From Paraglaciecola sp. (lineage in GTDB: Bacteria > Pseudomonadota > Gammaproteobacteria > Enterobacterales > Alteromonadaceae): a stretch of DNA of 64,000 bases. Numbering within the stretch: position 1 is the first letter of the stretch; each line of letters starts with the position of its first letter. The DNA lies in the NCBI GenBank assembly GCA_009993955.1, contig JAACSL010000002.1:1-64000 (forward strand), given 5' to 3'. A model generated the notes under the pieces. That model was given only the letters and a program-made list of their open reading frames with translations, was not told the origin of the DNA and searched no databases. The translations under genes were made by a program, and so were the position numbers. Shown here one piece after another: positions 45,925 to 55,010 of the stretch.

Positions 45925-47127
45925 ATGAGTACATCACAATCGCCATCTGCCACCACCAAGCCCGCCATTCCACGTAACAAAGAAAATGACTATACCGAAG
46001 TCATGGCACAGCAAAGGCGCGCCCTAGTCGCTGAGCAATGCGGGCAAGACTTAAATCACGTTTCCCACTACTCCATCAATCCAGCCCAAACAGCAGGCAA
46101 TATTGAAAACTTTATTGGTGTGGCTCAAGTACCCATCGGGTTAGCAGGCCCCGTGCTGATCAATGGGCAGCACGCTCAAGGTGAATTTTATGTACCTTTT
46201 GCTACGACTGAGGGCACCTTAGTTGCCAGTTATAACCGGGGTATGCGCTTAATAAGTCAAGCAGGTGGAGTAACCGTTACCGTGGTGGATAACGCCATGC
46301 AACGCGCGCCGGTATTTATATTTCATGATGCTAGACAAGCTCTGCAGTTTGGTGAGTGGATTGAACAACACTTTACGCAAATAAAACAACAAGCCGAGCA
46401 AACCACCAGCGTTGGAAAACTGCGCAACATCGAACAGTATGCCGCAGCGCGCATGCGTTATTTGCGCTTCAATTTTACCACCGGTGATGCGGCTGGACAG
46501 AACATGGTGGGCAAGGCTTGTTTTGCTGCTTGTGAATGGATTAAAGACCATTATCCCCATCCAGGATTGGTGCGTTATAACTTATCTGGCGCCATGGATA
46601 CTGACAAAAAACATGCACATATCAATACCTTACACACTCGTGGCAAGCGTGTTATTGCAGAAGTGACCGTGCCTAACGCCTTGTTGCAGTCAAGTATGGG
46701 GGTGAGTGCACAGAGTTTATTTAAAATGCGCCAGGTTTCGCAAGTCGGCGGTTTTATGGCGGGAACCATCAATACAGGTGCCCATTCTCCCAACGCCATC
46801 GCCGCCATTTTTATTGCCTGTGGTCAAGACGCGGCCAACGTTGCCGAATCGTCCTCTGGCATTACCTTTGCCGATATAGATGAGGCAGGCAATTACTACC
46901 TGTCCATCACCATTCCCTCTCTGATTGTCGCCACGTATGGTGGTGGCACGGGTTTGCCCACGCAAAAAGAGTGTCTACAGCTGATGGATTGTTATGGTGA
47001 AGGTAAGGTCTACAAATTGGCAGAGATTATCGCAGCCAGTGTGCTGGCAGGTGAACTTTCACTCAGTGCCGCGATTTTAGCCGGCGATTGGGTGAGCAGC
47101 CACGATGCGCTGGGGCGCAATCGTTAA
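45925..47127 (+). CDS. Hydroxymethylglutaryl-CoA reductase
   Basis: Reduces 3-hydroxy-3-methylglutaryl-CoA to mevalonate with NAD(P)H. The 400-residue protein has the family segments ENFIGVAQVPIGLAGPVLING, TTEGTLVASYNRG (catalytic Glu), AMDTDKKHAHIN (catalytic Lys), HSPNAIAAIFIACGQDAANVAESS (catalytic Asp), TYGGGTGLPTQKE and the C-terminal SSHDALGRN (catalytic His). All four catalytic residues are present. Segment wording is nearer the class I than the class II enzymes. No other mevalonate-pathway gene is in the window, and most gammaproteobacteria make isoprenoids by the MEP pathway, so its role is open. Confidence 0.93.
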   Translation: MSTSQSPSATTKPAIPRNKENDYTEVMAQQRRALVAEQCGQDLNHVSHYSINPAQTAGNIENFIGVAQVPIGLAGPVLINGQHAQGEFYVPFATTEGTLVASYNRGMRLISQAGGVTVTVVDNAMQRAPVFIFHDARQALQFGEWIEQHFTQIKQQAEQTTSVGKLRNIEQYAAARMRYLRFNFTTGDAAGQNMVGKACFAACEWIKDHYPHPGLVRYNLSGAMDTDKKHAHINTLHTRGKRVIAEVTVPNALLQSSMGVSAQSLFKMRQVSQVGGFMAGTINTGAHSPNAIAAIFIACGQDAANVAESSSGITFADIDEAGNYYLSITIPSLIVATYGGGTGLPTQKECLQLMDCYGEGKVYKLAEIIAASVLAGELSLSAAILAGDWVSSHDALGRNR

Positions 47128-47130
47128 AGG

Positions 47131-47568
47131 TTATACTGGCAATACGTACTCAGCCAGTCCGGCGCGAATCATAGCAGGCATCGCCACCGATCGACGCGTA
47201 AGGTGATCTACATACACGTGCACAAACCGCCCCTGCGCGGCAGGGGTTTGTTTGTCTTGGGCAAACACCCCCAAACAATACGTGACAGAACTATTACCAA
47301 TGCGTTCCACTGCCAAACCAATGTCTAAAATTTGTGGGTAAGCCACCGAGGCAAAAAATTGACACTGGGTTTCAGCCACTACGGCGATGCAACTGTCCTG
47401 CATCGGATTTAGCCACCCCTTAGTCATCAGCAAACGATTAACGACCGTGTCAAAATACGCGTAATACTGCACATTATTAACGTGCCCATACATGTCATTG
47501 TCTCCCCATCGAGTGGCCAATGTTTCAAAATGTGGATAGTGGTTTTTTTGTTTGATCACCGTTTGCAT
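47131..47568 (-). CDS. Acyl-CoA thioesterase, 4HBT/YbgC-like hotdog fold
   Basis: A 145-residue hotdog-fold thioesterase. ATG 47568 follows AAGG at eight bases; a GTG at 47598 overlapping the dehydrogenase stop is less likely. RWGDNDMYGHVNNVQYYAYFDTVVNRLL carries the YbgC/4-hydroxybenzoyl-CoA-type active-site Asp (GDND) and the H-VNN-x-Y pattern. It would hydrolyse an acyl-CoA to free acid and CoA; the chain is unknown. It is downstream of the alcohol dehydrogenase gene. Confidence 0.88.
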   Translation of the reverse strand: MQTVIKQKNHYPHFETLATRWGDNDMYGHVNNVQYYAYFDTVVNRLLMTKGWLNPMQDSCIAVVAETQCQFFASVAYPQILDIGLAVERIGNSSVTYCLGVFAQDKQTPAAQGRFVHVYVDHLTRRSVAMPAMIRAGLAEYVLPV

Positions 47569-47591
47569 GTCTATTGCCTTAACTTTATGAG

Positions 47592-48752
47592 TTACCACGC
47601 TTGACGATATAACGCGAGAGCATCGTCGTAATCTATCCTGCGTGGATTATTTTGCAACAAACGCGTCTGTTGCATGGCGTCAGTGGCGAGTCTTGGTAGA
47701 TCAGCTTCTTTTATAGCAAATTCACGCAATCTCTTCGCCAAGCCAAGCTGTTTGATAAGCTGCTCAATGTGCTCAATAAAACATTGCGCTTGTGATAATT
47801 CGTCGGTAGGCAGACGACTCAATAAATTGCGAGCTAATTCGGCATACTCACGGCTGGCATGGCTAAGATTAAAGTGCAAAAGATGGGGCAGCATGAGGGC
47901 ATTACTTAAACCATGCGCCAAGTGAAAAATGCCCCCTAAAGGATAAGCCAAAGCATGTACACCGGCGACCGGAGCGTTGGCAAATGCCTGCCCTGCCAGC
48001 ATGGCACCCAACTGGCTTTGCTGGCGATGACGTATATCTTCACCATCATGGTAAGCCAATGGCAATGCACTATTGAGGATCTGTAGGGCTTGTTTGGCGA
48101 GGAGATCAGATAGCGGGTTTTTCTTGATCTTACTGGTGTAAGCTTCAATGGCATGCACCATGGCATCCACACCGGTTTCAGCCGTGATGTGCTTGGGCAT
48201 GCCCAGCAGTAAACTGGGATCAAGTATGACTAAATCGGCATACAACACGGGGGAAACCACACCGGATTTAGTTGCTTCCCCTGTGGTCACTACCGCGATA
48301 GGTGTGACCTCAGAACCCGTGCCTGCCGTGGTGGGAATTTGCACCAATGGCTTGCGCCTTGAATGAACCTTGTCTACTCCAAACATACTAGCCAGGGATT
48401 GTTCCTGCATCGCCAGTGCCGCCACCAACTTGGCGGTGTCCATGGAACTACCACCCCCAAAGCCAATGACGACATCCACGTCCAAGGCAAACTTAGCCGC
48501 TTGTAAAACAATGGCCTCAGGCGGATCGGCTACCACTTGATCAAAGACCTTAAAATCGATCCCCGCTTGCTGCAAAGACAGCAACAAGGGCTCCATCTTG
48601 CCCAATTTCACCAAACCCGCATCGGTGACGATCAACACCTTGCGCGCCAAAAATTTCTGTTGCAGCAAGGTGGCTAATTCAGCGATGTAGTTCGCCCCAC
48701 AGCGGATGTCATTGACCGTTTGAAAACTAAAAAAATCAGCCGTCACACTCAT
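47592..48752 (-). CDS. Iron-containing alcohol dehydrogenase
   Basis: A 386-residue group III alcohol dehydrogenase, oxidising an alcohol or reducing an aldehyde with NAD(P). Conserved parts are VVIGFGGGSSMDTAKLVAAL (nucleotide-binding GGGS), IPTTAGTGSEVTPIAVVT, VDAMVHAIEAYTS (metal Asp/His) and GVHALAYPLGGIFHLAHGLSNALMLPH, with the final histidine-type metal ligands (H-x-x-H). ATG 48752 follows GGGGAC closely; a GTG at 48761 would include it. Transcribed toward the thioesterase gene. Confidence 0.9.
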   Translation of the reverse strand: MSVTADFFSFQTVNDIRCGANYIAELATLLQQKFLARKVLIVTDAGLVKLGKMEPLLLSLQQAGIDFKVFDQVVADPPEAIVLQAAKFALDVDVVIGFGGGSSMDTAKLVAALAMQEQSLASMFGVDKVHSRRKPLVQIPTTAGTGSEVTPIAVVTTGEATKSGVVSPVLYADLVILDPSLLLGMPKHITAETGVDAMVHAIEAYTSKIKKNPLSDLLAKQALQILNSALPLAYHDGEDIRHRQQSQLGAMLAGQAFANAPVAGVHALAYPLGGIFHLAHGLSNALMLPHLLHFNLSHASREYAELARNLLSRLPTDELSQAQCFIEHIEQLIKQLGLAKRLREFAIKEADLPRLATDAMQQTRLLQNNPRRIDYDDALALYRQAW

Positions 48753-49002
48753 TGTCCCCACAAAAAAACAGGCAGTTGTTCACTATATATTAGCTAGGTA
48801 TGATCAAAAACATGATGACCATCACAAATATGAATACTTATTAATAGACTGATCGCAATACATAACAATGCGTGGCGTAGCAATTTTCCACAATTAGTCC
48901 TGATAATTTTTCTTGCTTATGTGCCCATTCGAGGATTGACAGTGCAGGGATAATCACTACCCTATCGACAATTTTCTTCGTAACCCAAGCAAGTTCATTA
49001 TT

Positions 49003-49833
49003 ATGCAAGCCGCCACCTTACAAGCGCATTTTGTGCGCATTCGCAGTAATAAGTTGTTCGAAATTTTTGTTGTAGCGGTAATTGTTTTCTCCGCCCTATT
49101 AGTGGGCGCAAAAACCTATGAAATGTCGTCTACCATGGCGCAGGTTACCCATTTTCTCGATTGGTTCATCAGCGCATTTTTTCTCACTGAATTGACAATT
49201 CGTTTTCTCGCTGAACCGCGCAAACGTGATTTCTTTAAAAACTTTTGGAATATCTTCGATACCATCATTGTCTTGGTCAGCATGATCCCTGCCGAAGATA
49301 CCGAACTTGCCCTTATTGCGCGTTTAGTTCGTGTATTTCGGGTATTGCGCATGATTTCCATTATTCCAGAGTTACGGATCTTATTGGTTTCATTAGTCAA
49401 AGCCATGCCACAACTGGCTTATGTCATGCTGCTGATGTTCATTATCTTTTATATCTACGCGGCGGTTGGTAGTACCTTATTTGAAAACATCAATCCAACC
49501 TTGTGGGGAGACATCACCATTTCATTACTGACCTTGTTCAGGGTCATGACCTTCGAGGATTGGACAGATGTCATGTATGAGACCATGGAGTTTTATCCCC
49601 TCAGTTGGATCTACTATCTGACCTTTATCTTTTTCACCGCCTTTGCGTTTTTGAACATGGTGATTGGCATTGTGGTGAATGTGATGGAGCAAGAAAACGC
49701 CAAAGCCCGCGCAGAAGCATTAGAGGAAGAGGGTGAACCAAGCTTGAAAGATATTGCTAAACAATTACATCTGGTACAAAGCCAACTCGACGCTCTGCAC
49801 AAAAAGTTACCGACCAATAACGTGGCAAACTAA
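49003..49833 (+). CDS. Voltage-gated ion channel, BacNav-like with acidic filter
   Basis: A 276-residue six-helix channel subunit predicted to form a homotetramer. S1-S3 occupy about residues 18-98; S4 is IARLVRVFRVLRM with Arg at 107, 110, 113 and 116, every third residue. S5 lies at about 139-160 and the pore-S6 region at 170-228. The pore loop LLTLFRVMTFEDWTDVMY carries the filter TFEDWTD (183-189), which differs from the LESWS/A of sodium-selective BacNav proteins by an extra Asp at 187 and another at 189. A short C-terminal coiled coil (LKDIAKQLHLVQSQLDALHKKL, about 248-269) should hold the tetramer. Function in bacteria is unknown. Confidence 0.87.
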   Translation: MQAATLQAHFVRIRSNKLFEIFVVAVIVFSALLVGAKTYEMSSTMAQVTHFLDWFISAFFLTELTIRFLAEPRKRDFFKNFWNIFDTIIVLVSMIPAEDTELALIARLVRVFRVLRMISIIPELRILLVSLVKAMPQLAYVMLLMFIIFYIYAAVGSTLFENINPTLWGDITISLLTLFRVMTFEDWTDVMYETMEFYPLSWIYYLTFIFFTAFAFLNMVIGIVVNVMEQENAKARAEALEEEGEPSLKDIAKQLHLVQSQLDALHKKLPTNNVAN

Positions 49834-49916
49834 TGGCTTGAAGCCACAACCAAGGGTGTGAGGATAGAAGGGTTGAGGGCAATCGGTTGGTTGGATAGAC
49901 ATCAGATTGGTTAGAT

Positions 49917-49944
49917 AAAGGTGCGGCTTGTTTGCCACACCTTT
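49917..49944. terminator. Hairpin between convergent channel and PrsT genes
   Basis: AAAGGTG-C-GGC, loop TTGTTT, GCC-A-CACCTTT: two stem blocks with one mismatch. It lies between the convergent genes, and neither strand has a clear T-run after it, so termination is uncertain. Confidence 0.35.
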
Positions 49945-49989
49945 GATCCTGTCATTTTGTCTGCCTTGCTTAGACACATTCTGCCGCGT

Positions 49990-52761
49990 TTAGGGTATAT
50001 TGTATTTCGCTTTAAGGGCGGCTACACGCTCTAAAGAGGCTTGCTCTGTCATCGTGCGTTGTTCCAATTTGCGCTTGGCGAGCACATCCTGTTTAGCTGC
50101 AAATAAGGCCTCAACGTAGTTGAGGTAAACTTCTTCAATCTGCATACTGTCGGTTATTGCGCGTTCGTAATATTTTAAGGCCTTGTCATAATCTTTTTGG
50201 GCCACCAATACCTGGGCCATGGTATCGAGGGTAGCTACGTCATCTGGTTTTAGTTCCAGCGCTTTTTCAGCATAGCCTTTGGCTTTAGCAAGTTGACCAT
50301 TCTGCATTTCCAAATAGGCAAGATTATTCAGAGCAATGTAATTTTTCGGGTTTTGCGCCAATGCCGTCTCGTAGCTTTGAATCGCCATGGCCTTATCTTG
50401 GCCGATTTGGCGCTCAGCTAATACCATCCTGCTGGCTAAATCATCAGGATGACTGGCCATGTGCTGTTCAAGAAAGGCCAGACTTTTTGCTTGCTGCTGT
50501 AAATTATCGTAGATGAAAACCAACAACATGGCATTGCGGTAATTAGGTGAAGCTTGATAAGCCAGTTGGGCGTTGTCGAGGGCTTTCACGTAGTCTTTAT
50601 CACCCAATTGAAAACGCGCCAAGAACCCTTTAGCCATGGGTAAGTTAAGGGCATTAGCTGGCAGGGCATCGTAAGCCGTTTTGGCGGCAGTTAAATCATT
50701 CGACATTATCAAAAAATGCACCAACATCAATTGCATTTGGCTGTCATTGCGGTTACTTAAAAACTGCCGTGCCAACACCGCTCCTTCGCTGAATTTATTC
50801 TGGCTATCAAGGAGTAACATTTTGCCCAAGGTTGCATCTTTGTCATTGGGGAAATTGCTCAACCAGCTGTCGTAGTGTTTTTCCGCTTCACTGCGCAAAT
50901 TACTGGCAATCAAGGCTTGGCCTTTTACTCGCCAATAAGCAGGCGGCAAGGTGCTGGGATCGTCGACCCCTTTATCAATAACGGCCACCGCTTCTGTATA
51001 ATTTTTCTCAGCCAAATAGCTGCGCGCTAACAGCAGTTTCAAGCCCATGTTGTTGGGGCTCTTTTGTTGCTGTTGTTTGATCTGGGCCAAGGCTTTGCTG
51101 GCGTCACCTTGTTGGCGTTGCAACAAATAATTAGTCGCCAAAGCAGGCAAATAATCTGGGGATTCGAGCAATACAGTGTCTAATTGTTGACGGGCATTGG
51201 CGAGGTTTTTGTTTATCAATTCAAGGTTAATCAAGGCCATCTTGGGCGCCGGATTTGTGCTGTCTAGTGCAACACCTTGCTCAAATTCTTGGCGAGCTTT
51301 AGCAAAATCTTGGCGTTTTAACCACACCTCACCGGCTAACATGTAGGCTTTTAACGATTTCGGATCACTCTCTTTCCACTGGTTCGCCAATTCCAATGCT
51401 TTATCAAACTGCCCAGTGGCCACATAAGCCGTCGCTAAGGTAGTTTGCGCACTTTCTAATTCAGGGGCCTTGGCCACGGCCTCTTTCAAGTTAACGATAC
51501 CGTCGAGGTTGTTCAGCGACAATTTCAACAAACCCAAACGCGTTAAATCCTCAGCGGTAGAACTAATGCTATCAGTGCGCTCCACTAATTGGGCGGCATC
51601 ATTTTGATAACCTTCTCTGAGCAACTGATAGCTGGCTTTAGACAGCAGGGGCGCATCCAAGGTTGTCAGTTCATCAAGTCGCGCCAAGACCTCACCCGCT
51701 TCTGTGGTAAGGCCGAGTTGTAATTGACTGGCGGCTAATAATTTCAAGCCGGGATGGTTATCTGGCAACTGGCTGGCCACAAAGGACAAATGGCGGTTAG
51801 CCCCAGAATAATCGGCAATTTGATACGCCGAATAACCAGCAATCAAGCGCAAGCCAGGATCCGTCGAGCCATTGGTAATGGCTATCTCTGAGTACTTCAA
51901 GGCTTCACTAAAGTCTTTAGCTGCAGCGCGAGCCGCCGCTTTAAGCTGATTTAACAGAGGATTTAACTTGTTGATTTTAAGCAGTTTATCGAGATAAGGC
52001 TCAGCCTCTGCCGTTTTACCTAAGTCCACCAGTAACTTACCCACTACAAAGGTAATTTGTGCATCATCCGGGTAAAACTGTAGGTATTCTTCAAAAATTG
52101 CCGCGGCTTCTTGGGGTTGATTAATTGAGAGCTGCAGTTGGGCTAAGAGCTTTAACAATTCAGGATTTTGCGGCGACACTTTGCGCAATTCTGCTACTTG
52201 CTCCGCGGCTTCTTTGAATTTTTTATCAATCACCAAGGCGTAGGCTGCCGTCAAGGGTTTGTAGATAGAGCTGGTATCAATCTTTGCTAGTTCATCAATT
52301 AATAATTTAGCGTCGTCGTATTTTTCTAGACGCACTAAAGACAGCACTTTGAAATAACCAATCTCGGCGCGCTCTACTGCCGTTAAGCCTGCCTGCTCGT
52401 CATTAATTTTACTCAGTGCCACATAAGCACCGGTTTTTTGATAAGCCTGAGTCAGCAGCGGTAATACACGAGCGGCATCGTAACCGTATTCCAACGCCCG
52501 ATTTAATTCTTTCTCGGCACTTTCGTATTGCATGGTGTCTAAATACACCTTACCTAGTTCGAAGCGCACTGTGGCTGAACGTGGATCGTTTTGCACCGCG
52601 TTTTTCAGGGTGACGATGGCGGCGGACGCATTTTTCTCACTTAAGTATTGCTGGGCTTCAGCCAGCTGTTCTTCCGTGGATTTTTGTCCACACGCAAATA
52701 AGAAACTGAGGCTCAAGGCGATCAAGGAAGTTTTGAGCACTGGGGAGTAAAGTTTAGTCAT
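49990..52761 (-). CDS. PrsT-like TPR lipoprotein (PEP-CTERM/exopolysaccharide system family)
   Basis: A 923-residue lipoprotein from ATG 52761 (an ATG at 52770 is also possible). Lipobox FAC gives Cys24. The rest is a run of about 20 TPR repeats, opening EEQLAEAQQYLSEKNASAAIVTLKNAVQNDPRSATVRFELGKVY and ending with canonical repeats such as ALNNLAYLEMQNGQLAKAKGYAEKALELKPDDVATLDTMAQVL. The opening matches the PrsT TPR lipoproteins found with the XrtA/PEP-CTERM exopolysaccharide systems. No exosortase, EPS gene or PEP-CTERM protein occurs in the window. It likely acts in the periplasm as a scaffold. Confidence 0.85.
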   Translation of the reverse strand: MTKLYSPVLKTSLIALSLSFLFACGQKSTEEQLAEAQQYLSEKNASAAIVTLKNAVQNDPRSATVRFELGKVYLDTMQYESAEKELNRALEYGYDAARVLPLLTQAYQKTGAYVALSKINDEQAGLTAVERAEIGYFKVLSLVRLEKYDDAKLLIDELAKIDTSSIYKPLTAAYALVIDKKFKEAAEQVAELRKVSPQNPELLKLLAQLQLSINQPQEAAAIFEEYLQFYPDDAQITFVVGKLLVDLGKTAEAEPYLDKLLKINKLNPLLNQLKAAARAAAKDFSEALKYSEIAITNGSTDPGLRLIAGYSAYQIADYSGANRHLSFVASQLPDNHPGLKLLAASQLQLGLTTEAGEVLARLDELTTLDAPLLSKASYQLLREGYQNDAAQLVERTDSISSTAEDLTRLGLLKLSLNNLDGIVNLKEAVAKAPELESAQTTLATAYVATGQFDKALELANQWKESDPKSLKAYMLAGEVWLKRQDFAKARQEFEQGVALDSTNPAPKMALINLELINKNLANARQQLDTVLLESPDYLPALATNYLLQRQQGDASKALAQIKQQQQKSPNNMGLKLLLARSYLAEKNYTEAVAVIDKGVDDPSTLPPAYWRVKGQALIASNLRSEAEKHYDSWLSNFPNDKDATLGKMLLLDSQNKFSEGAVLARQFLSNRNDSQMQLMLVHFLIMSNDLTAAKTAYDALPANALNLPMAKGFLARFQLGDKDYVKALDNAQLAYQASPNYRNAMLLVFIYDNLQQQAKSLAFLEQHMASHPDDLASRMVLAERQIGQDKAMAIQSYETALAQNPKNYIALNNLAYLEMQNGQLAKAKGYAEKALELKPDDVATLDTMAQVLVAQKDYDKALKYYERAITDSMQIEEVYLNYVEALFAAKQDVLAKRKLEQRTMTEQASLERVAALKAKYNIP

Positions 52762-53086
52762 TATTCTCATTCCATAAGCTAGTCAGCTAAATCAGCAAGC
52801 AGTCTACTGCAAACTTGGGCTACCAAGATACTAAATATCCCCATCAATAAAAGCCTTTTCTGGTTTTAAACTGAAGAATTTTACTCAGTAAATTGGTTTT
52901 CTTGCATCAGAGGCACCGAGAGGATTTGTGTCGCCAACAGGCTGTTTTAAAATTGTATAGCAAATAATCAATTGCAGATTGCCATCAACTTGTAACGGCA
53001 ATGCCACTAAAGTGTAAATTCGACGTAAAAAAAGCGGGATTTTGTAAAAATATTTCAATTAAACAACGCATTACATGGAGTAAATA
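52762..53086. other. Intergenic region upstream of prsT-like gene and deaD
   Basis: About 325 bases without a gene. Divergent promoters for the TPR lipoprotein and for deaD must lie here. The right half is AT-rich with long A- and T-runs (53029-53060), and a long untranslated leader for deaD is implied. I see no clear palindrome. Confidence 0.4.
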
Positions 53087-53146
53087 ATGCTTATCGAATA
53101 TAATTCAGCCTTTGAAACCGAGCCGGCTTCGCTTAAAATTTTGTGA
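53087..53146 (+). CDS. Candidate leader peptide upstream of deaD
   Basis: A 19-codon ORF starts at ATG 53087, six bases after a strong GGAG, and ends at TGA 53144-53146, about 45 bases before the deaD start. Its peptide is MLIEYNSAFETEPASLKIL. The Shine-Dalgarno is better than that of deaD itself. DEAD-box helicase genes often have long regulated leaders (E. coli deaD among them), so it may be a translated upstream ORF. The evidence is the start signal and position only. Confidence 0.4.
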   Translation: MLIEYNSAFETEPASLKIL

Positions 53147-53192
53147 CACAGATTCACTTTACGCTGTGCCTGCTAGTACCCTGGGACTCTTG

Positions 53193-54965
53193 ATGACCAC
53201 CACATCTGAACTAACGTTTAAAGATTTAAATTTACCTGAAGAAATACTCAAGGCATTGGAAAAAGTAGGTTATGAAAAGCCTTCTCCCATCCAAGCCGAA
53301 GCCATTCCTCTTATACTCGCAGGCCATGACTTATTAGGAACAGCGCAAACTGGCACAGGTAAAACCGCCGCCTTCGCTTTACCCATGTTGGCAAACATCG
53401 ATCCAGATGCTGACTTCACACAATTATTGGTGCTTGCACCTACCCGTGAGTTAGCCATTCAAGTTGCCGAAGCCTTCCAAGTGTATGCCAGCTTCAGCCG
53501 TAAAATTCGGGTATTGCCCGTTTATGGTGGCCAATCGTACGAAAACCAGATCCGCCAATTAAAACGTGGTGTACAAGTTGTTGTGGGAACACCAGGACGG
53601 GTGATCGATCACATTAACAAAGGCACCTTGAAACTCGATCAATTGAAATTTTTGGTGCTTGATGAAGCCGACGAAATGTTGCGTATGGGCTTTATCGATG
53701 ACGTAGAGTGGATCTTAAGTCACGCCCCGAAAGAGCGTCAGACTGCCTTATTCTCTGCCACCATGCCTGACGCCATTCGTAAAATAACTCAGCGTTATTT
53801 GAAAGATCCGAAGCACGTGAAAATTGCCTCTAACGTTACCACCGCAGCGCAAATTACTCAGCGTTATTGCCAAGTAGCTGGGCATCACAAGTTAGAAGCG
53901 TTAACACGTATCCTTGAAGTGGAAGACTTTGATGGCGTGATTATCTTTGTACGCACCAAAACCGCCACACTGGAACTAGCTGAAAAGCTGTCTGCGCGCG
54001 GTTACGATGTTGAACCACTGAACGGTGATATTCCGCAAAATGCCCGTGAACGTACCGTTGAACGTCTGAAAAAAGGCAATATTGATATCTTAGTGGCAAC
54101 AGACGTTGTTGCTCGTGGTTTAGACGTTGAACGTGTAAGTCACGTAATCAACTTCGACGTGCCTTACGACACTGAATCTTATGTTCACCGCATTGGTCGT
54201 ACTGGTCGTGCTGGACGTCAAGGCGACGCCATCCTGTTTATTTCACATCGTGAAAAACGCATGTTGTTCTCTATTGAGAAAGCCACCAATCAGACCATTC
54301 TGCCCATGGCTATTCCGTCAATTTCACAACTGAATGAAACCCGTTTATCACGTTTCAAAGCCAGCGTAATGGAAGCGATGAACGATGCCAGCATCGAGAC
54401 CTATATCCCGATTGTTGAGTCGATTATGGCTGAATCTGATTCATCACCTGAGATGGTGATGGCAGCGCTGGCTAAAATTGCCCAAGGTGACGAGCCACTG
54501 ATATTAAAAGAAAGTGATCGTCCCAATCTTGAAGAGCGTGCACCACGCACTGATCGTGAACGCGCTCCCCGTGAAGGTGGCCGTGAATTTGGTGGTCGTA
54601 GCGATCGCCCAGGTCGAGCAGATCGTGGCGGTGAACGTGGCGGCGACAGACCCAAACGCGAACGCAAACCAAGCACGCCAGATGAAGGCATGCAGCGTTA
54701 TCGCATCGAAGTAGGTCATACCCATGGTGCTAAACCTGGCAACATCGTTGGTGCCATTGCTAACGAAGCCAATATCAGCAGCAAAAACATTGGTGCCATC
54801 GAAATCTACGATAACTTCAGTACCGTAGATTTACCTAAGAATATGCCAAAAGCCACTCAAGAAGTGTTGCAAAAAACGCGTGTAGCGGGTCGTGCCCTAG
54901 GCATGCGTGAATGGTCGGATACACCACCAAAGGCGCGCGCACCTCGCGCACCGAAAAAAGACTAA
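53193..54965 (+). CDS. deaD: DEAD-box RNA helicase DeaD/CsdA
   Basis: DeaD unwinds RNA, aids ribosome assembly and acts in cold. From ATG 53193 (the helicase core begins shortly after) it has about 590 residues. Motifs in order are the Q motif GYEKPSPIQAEAIP, Walker A AQTGTGKT, PTRELAIQ, TPGRVID, DEAD in LVLDEADEMLRMG, SATMP and the C-terminal HRIGRTGRAGR. A Gly/Arg-rich tail (REGGREFGGRSDRPGRADRGGERGG) and a final DbpA-type RNA-binding domain follow. The open frame also extends to TTG 53112, but that would give a non-conserved leader. A terminator follows. Confidence 0.94.
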   Translation: MTTTSELTFKDLNLPEEILKALEKVGYEKPSPIQAEAIPLILAGHDLLGTAQTGTGKTAAFALPMLANIDPDADFTQLLVLAPTRELAIQVAEAFQVYASFSRKIRVLPVYGGQSYENQIRQLKRGVQVVVGTPGRVIDHINKGTLKLDQLKFLVLDEADEMLRMGFIDDVEWILSHAPKERQTALFSATMPDAIRKITQRYLKDPKHVKIASNVTTAAQITQRYCQVAGHHKLEALTRILEVEDFDGVIIFVRTKTATLELAEKLSARGYDVEPLNGDIPQNARERTVERLKKGNIDILVATDVVARGLDVERVSHVINFDVPYDTESYVHRIGRTGRAGRQGDAILFISHREKRMLFSIEKATNQTILPMAIPSISQLNETRLSRFKASVMEAMNDASIETYIPIVESIMAESDSSPEMVMAALAKIAQGDEPLILKESDRPNLEERAPRTDRERAPREGGREFGGRSDRPGRADRGGERGGDRPKRERKPSTPDEGMQRYRIEVGHTHGAKPGNIVGAIANEANISSKNIGAIEIYDNFSTVDLPKNMPKATQEVLQKTRVAGRALGMREWSDTPPKARAPRAPKKD

Positions 54966-54984
54966 GTTATGTAAATGACTGATT

Positions 54985-55010
54985 AAAAGGAGCCTGTTGG
55001 CTCCTTTTTT
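54985..55010 (+). terminator. Rho-independent terminator after deaD
   Basis: AAAAGGAGCC, loop TGTT, GGCTCCTTTT and TT, 20 bases after the deaD stop; a strong stem with a T-run. Confidence 0.85.
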
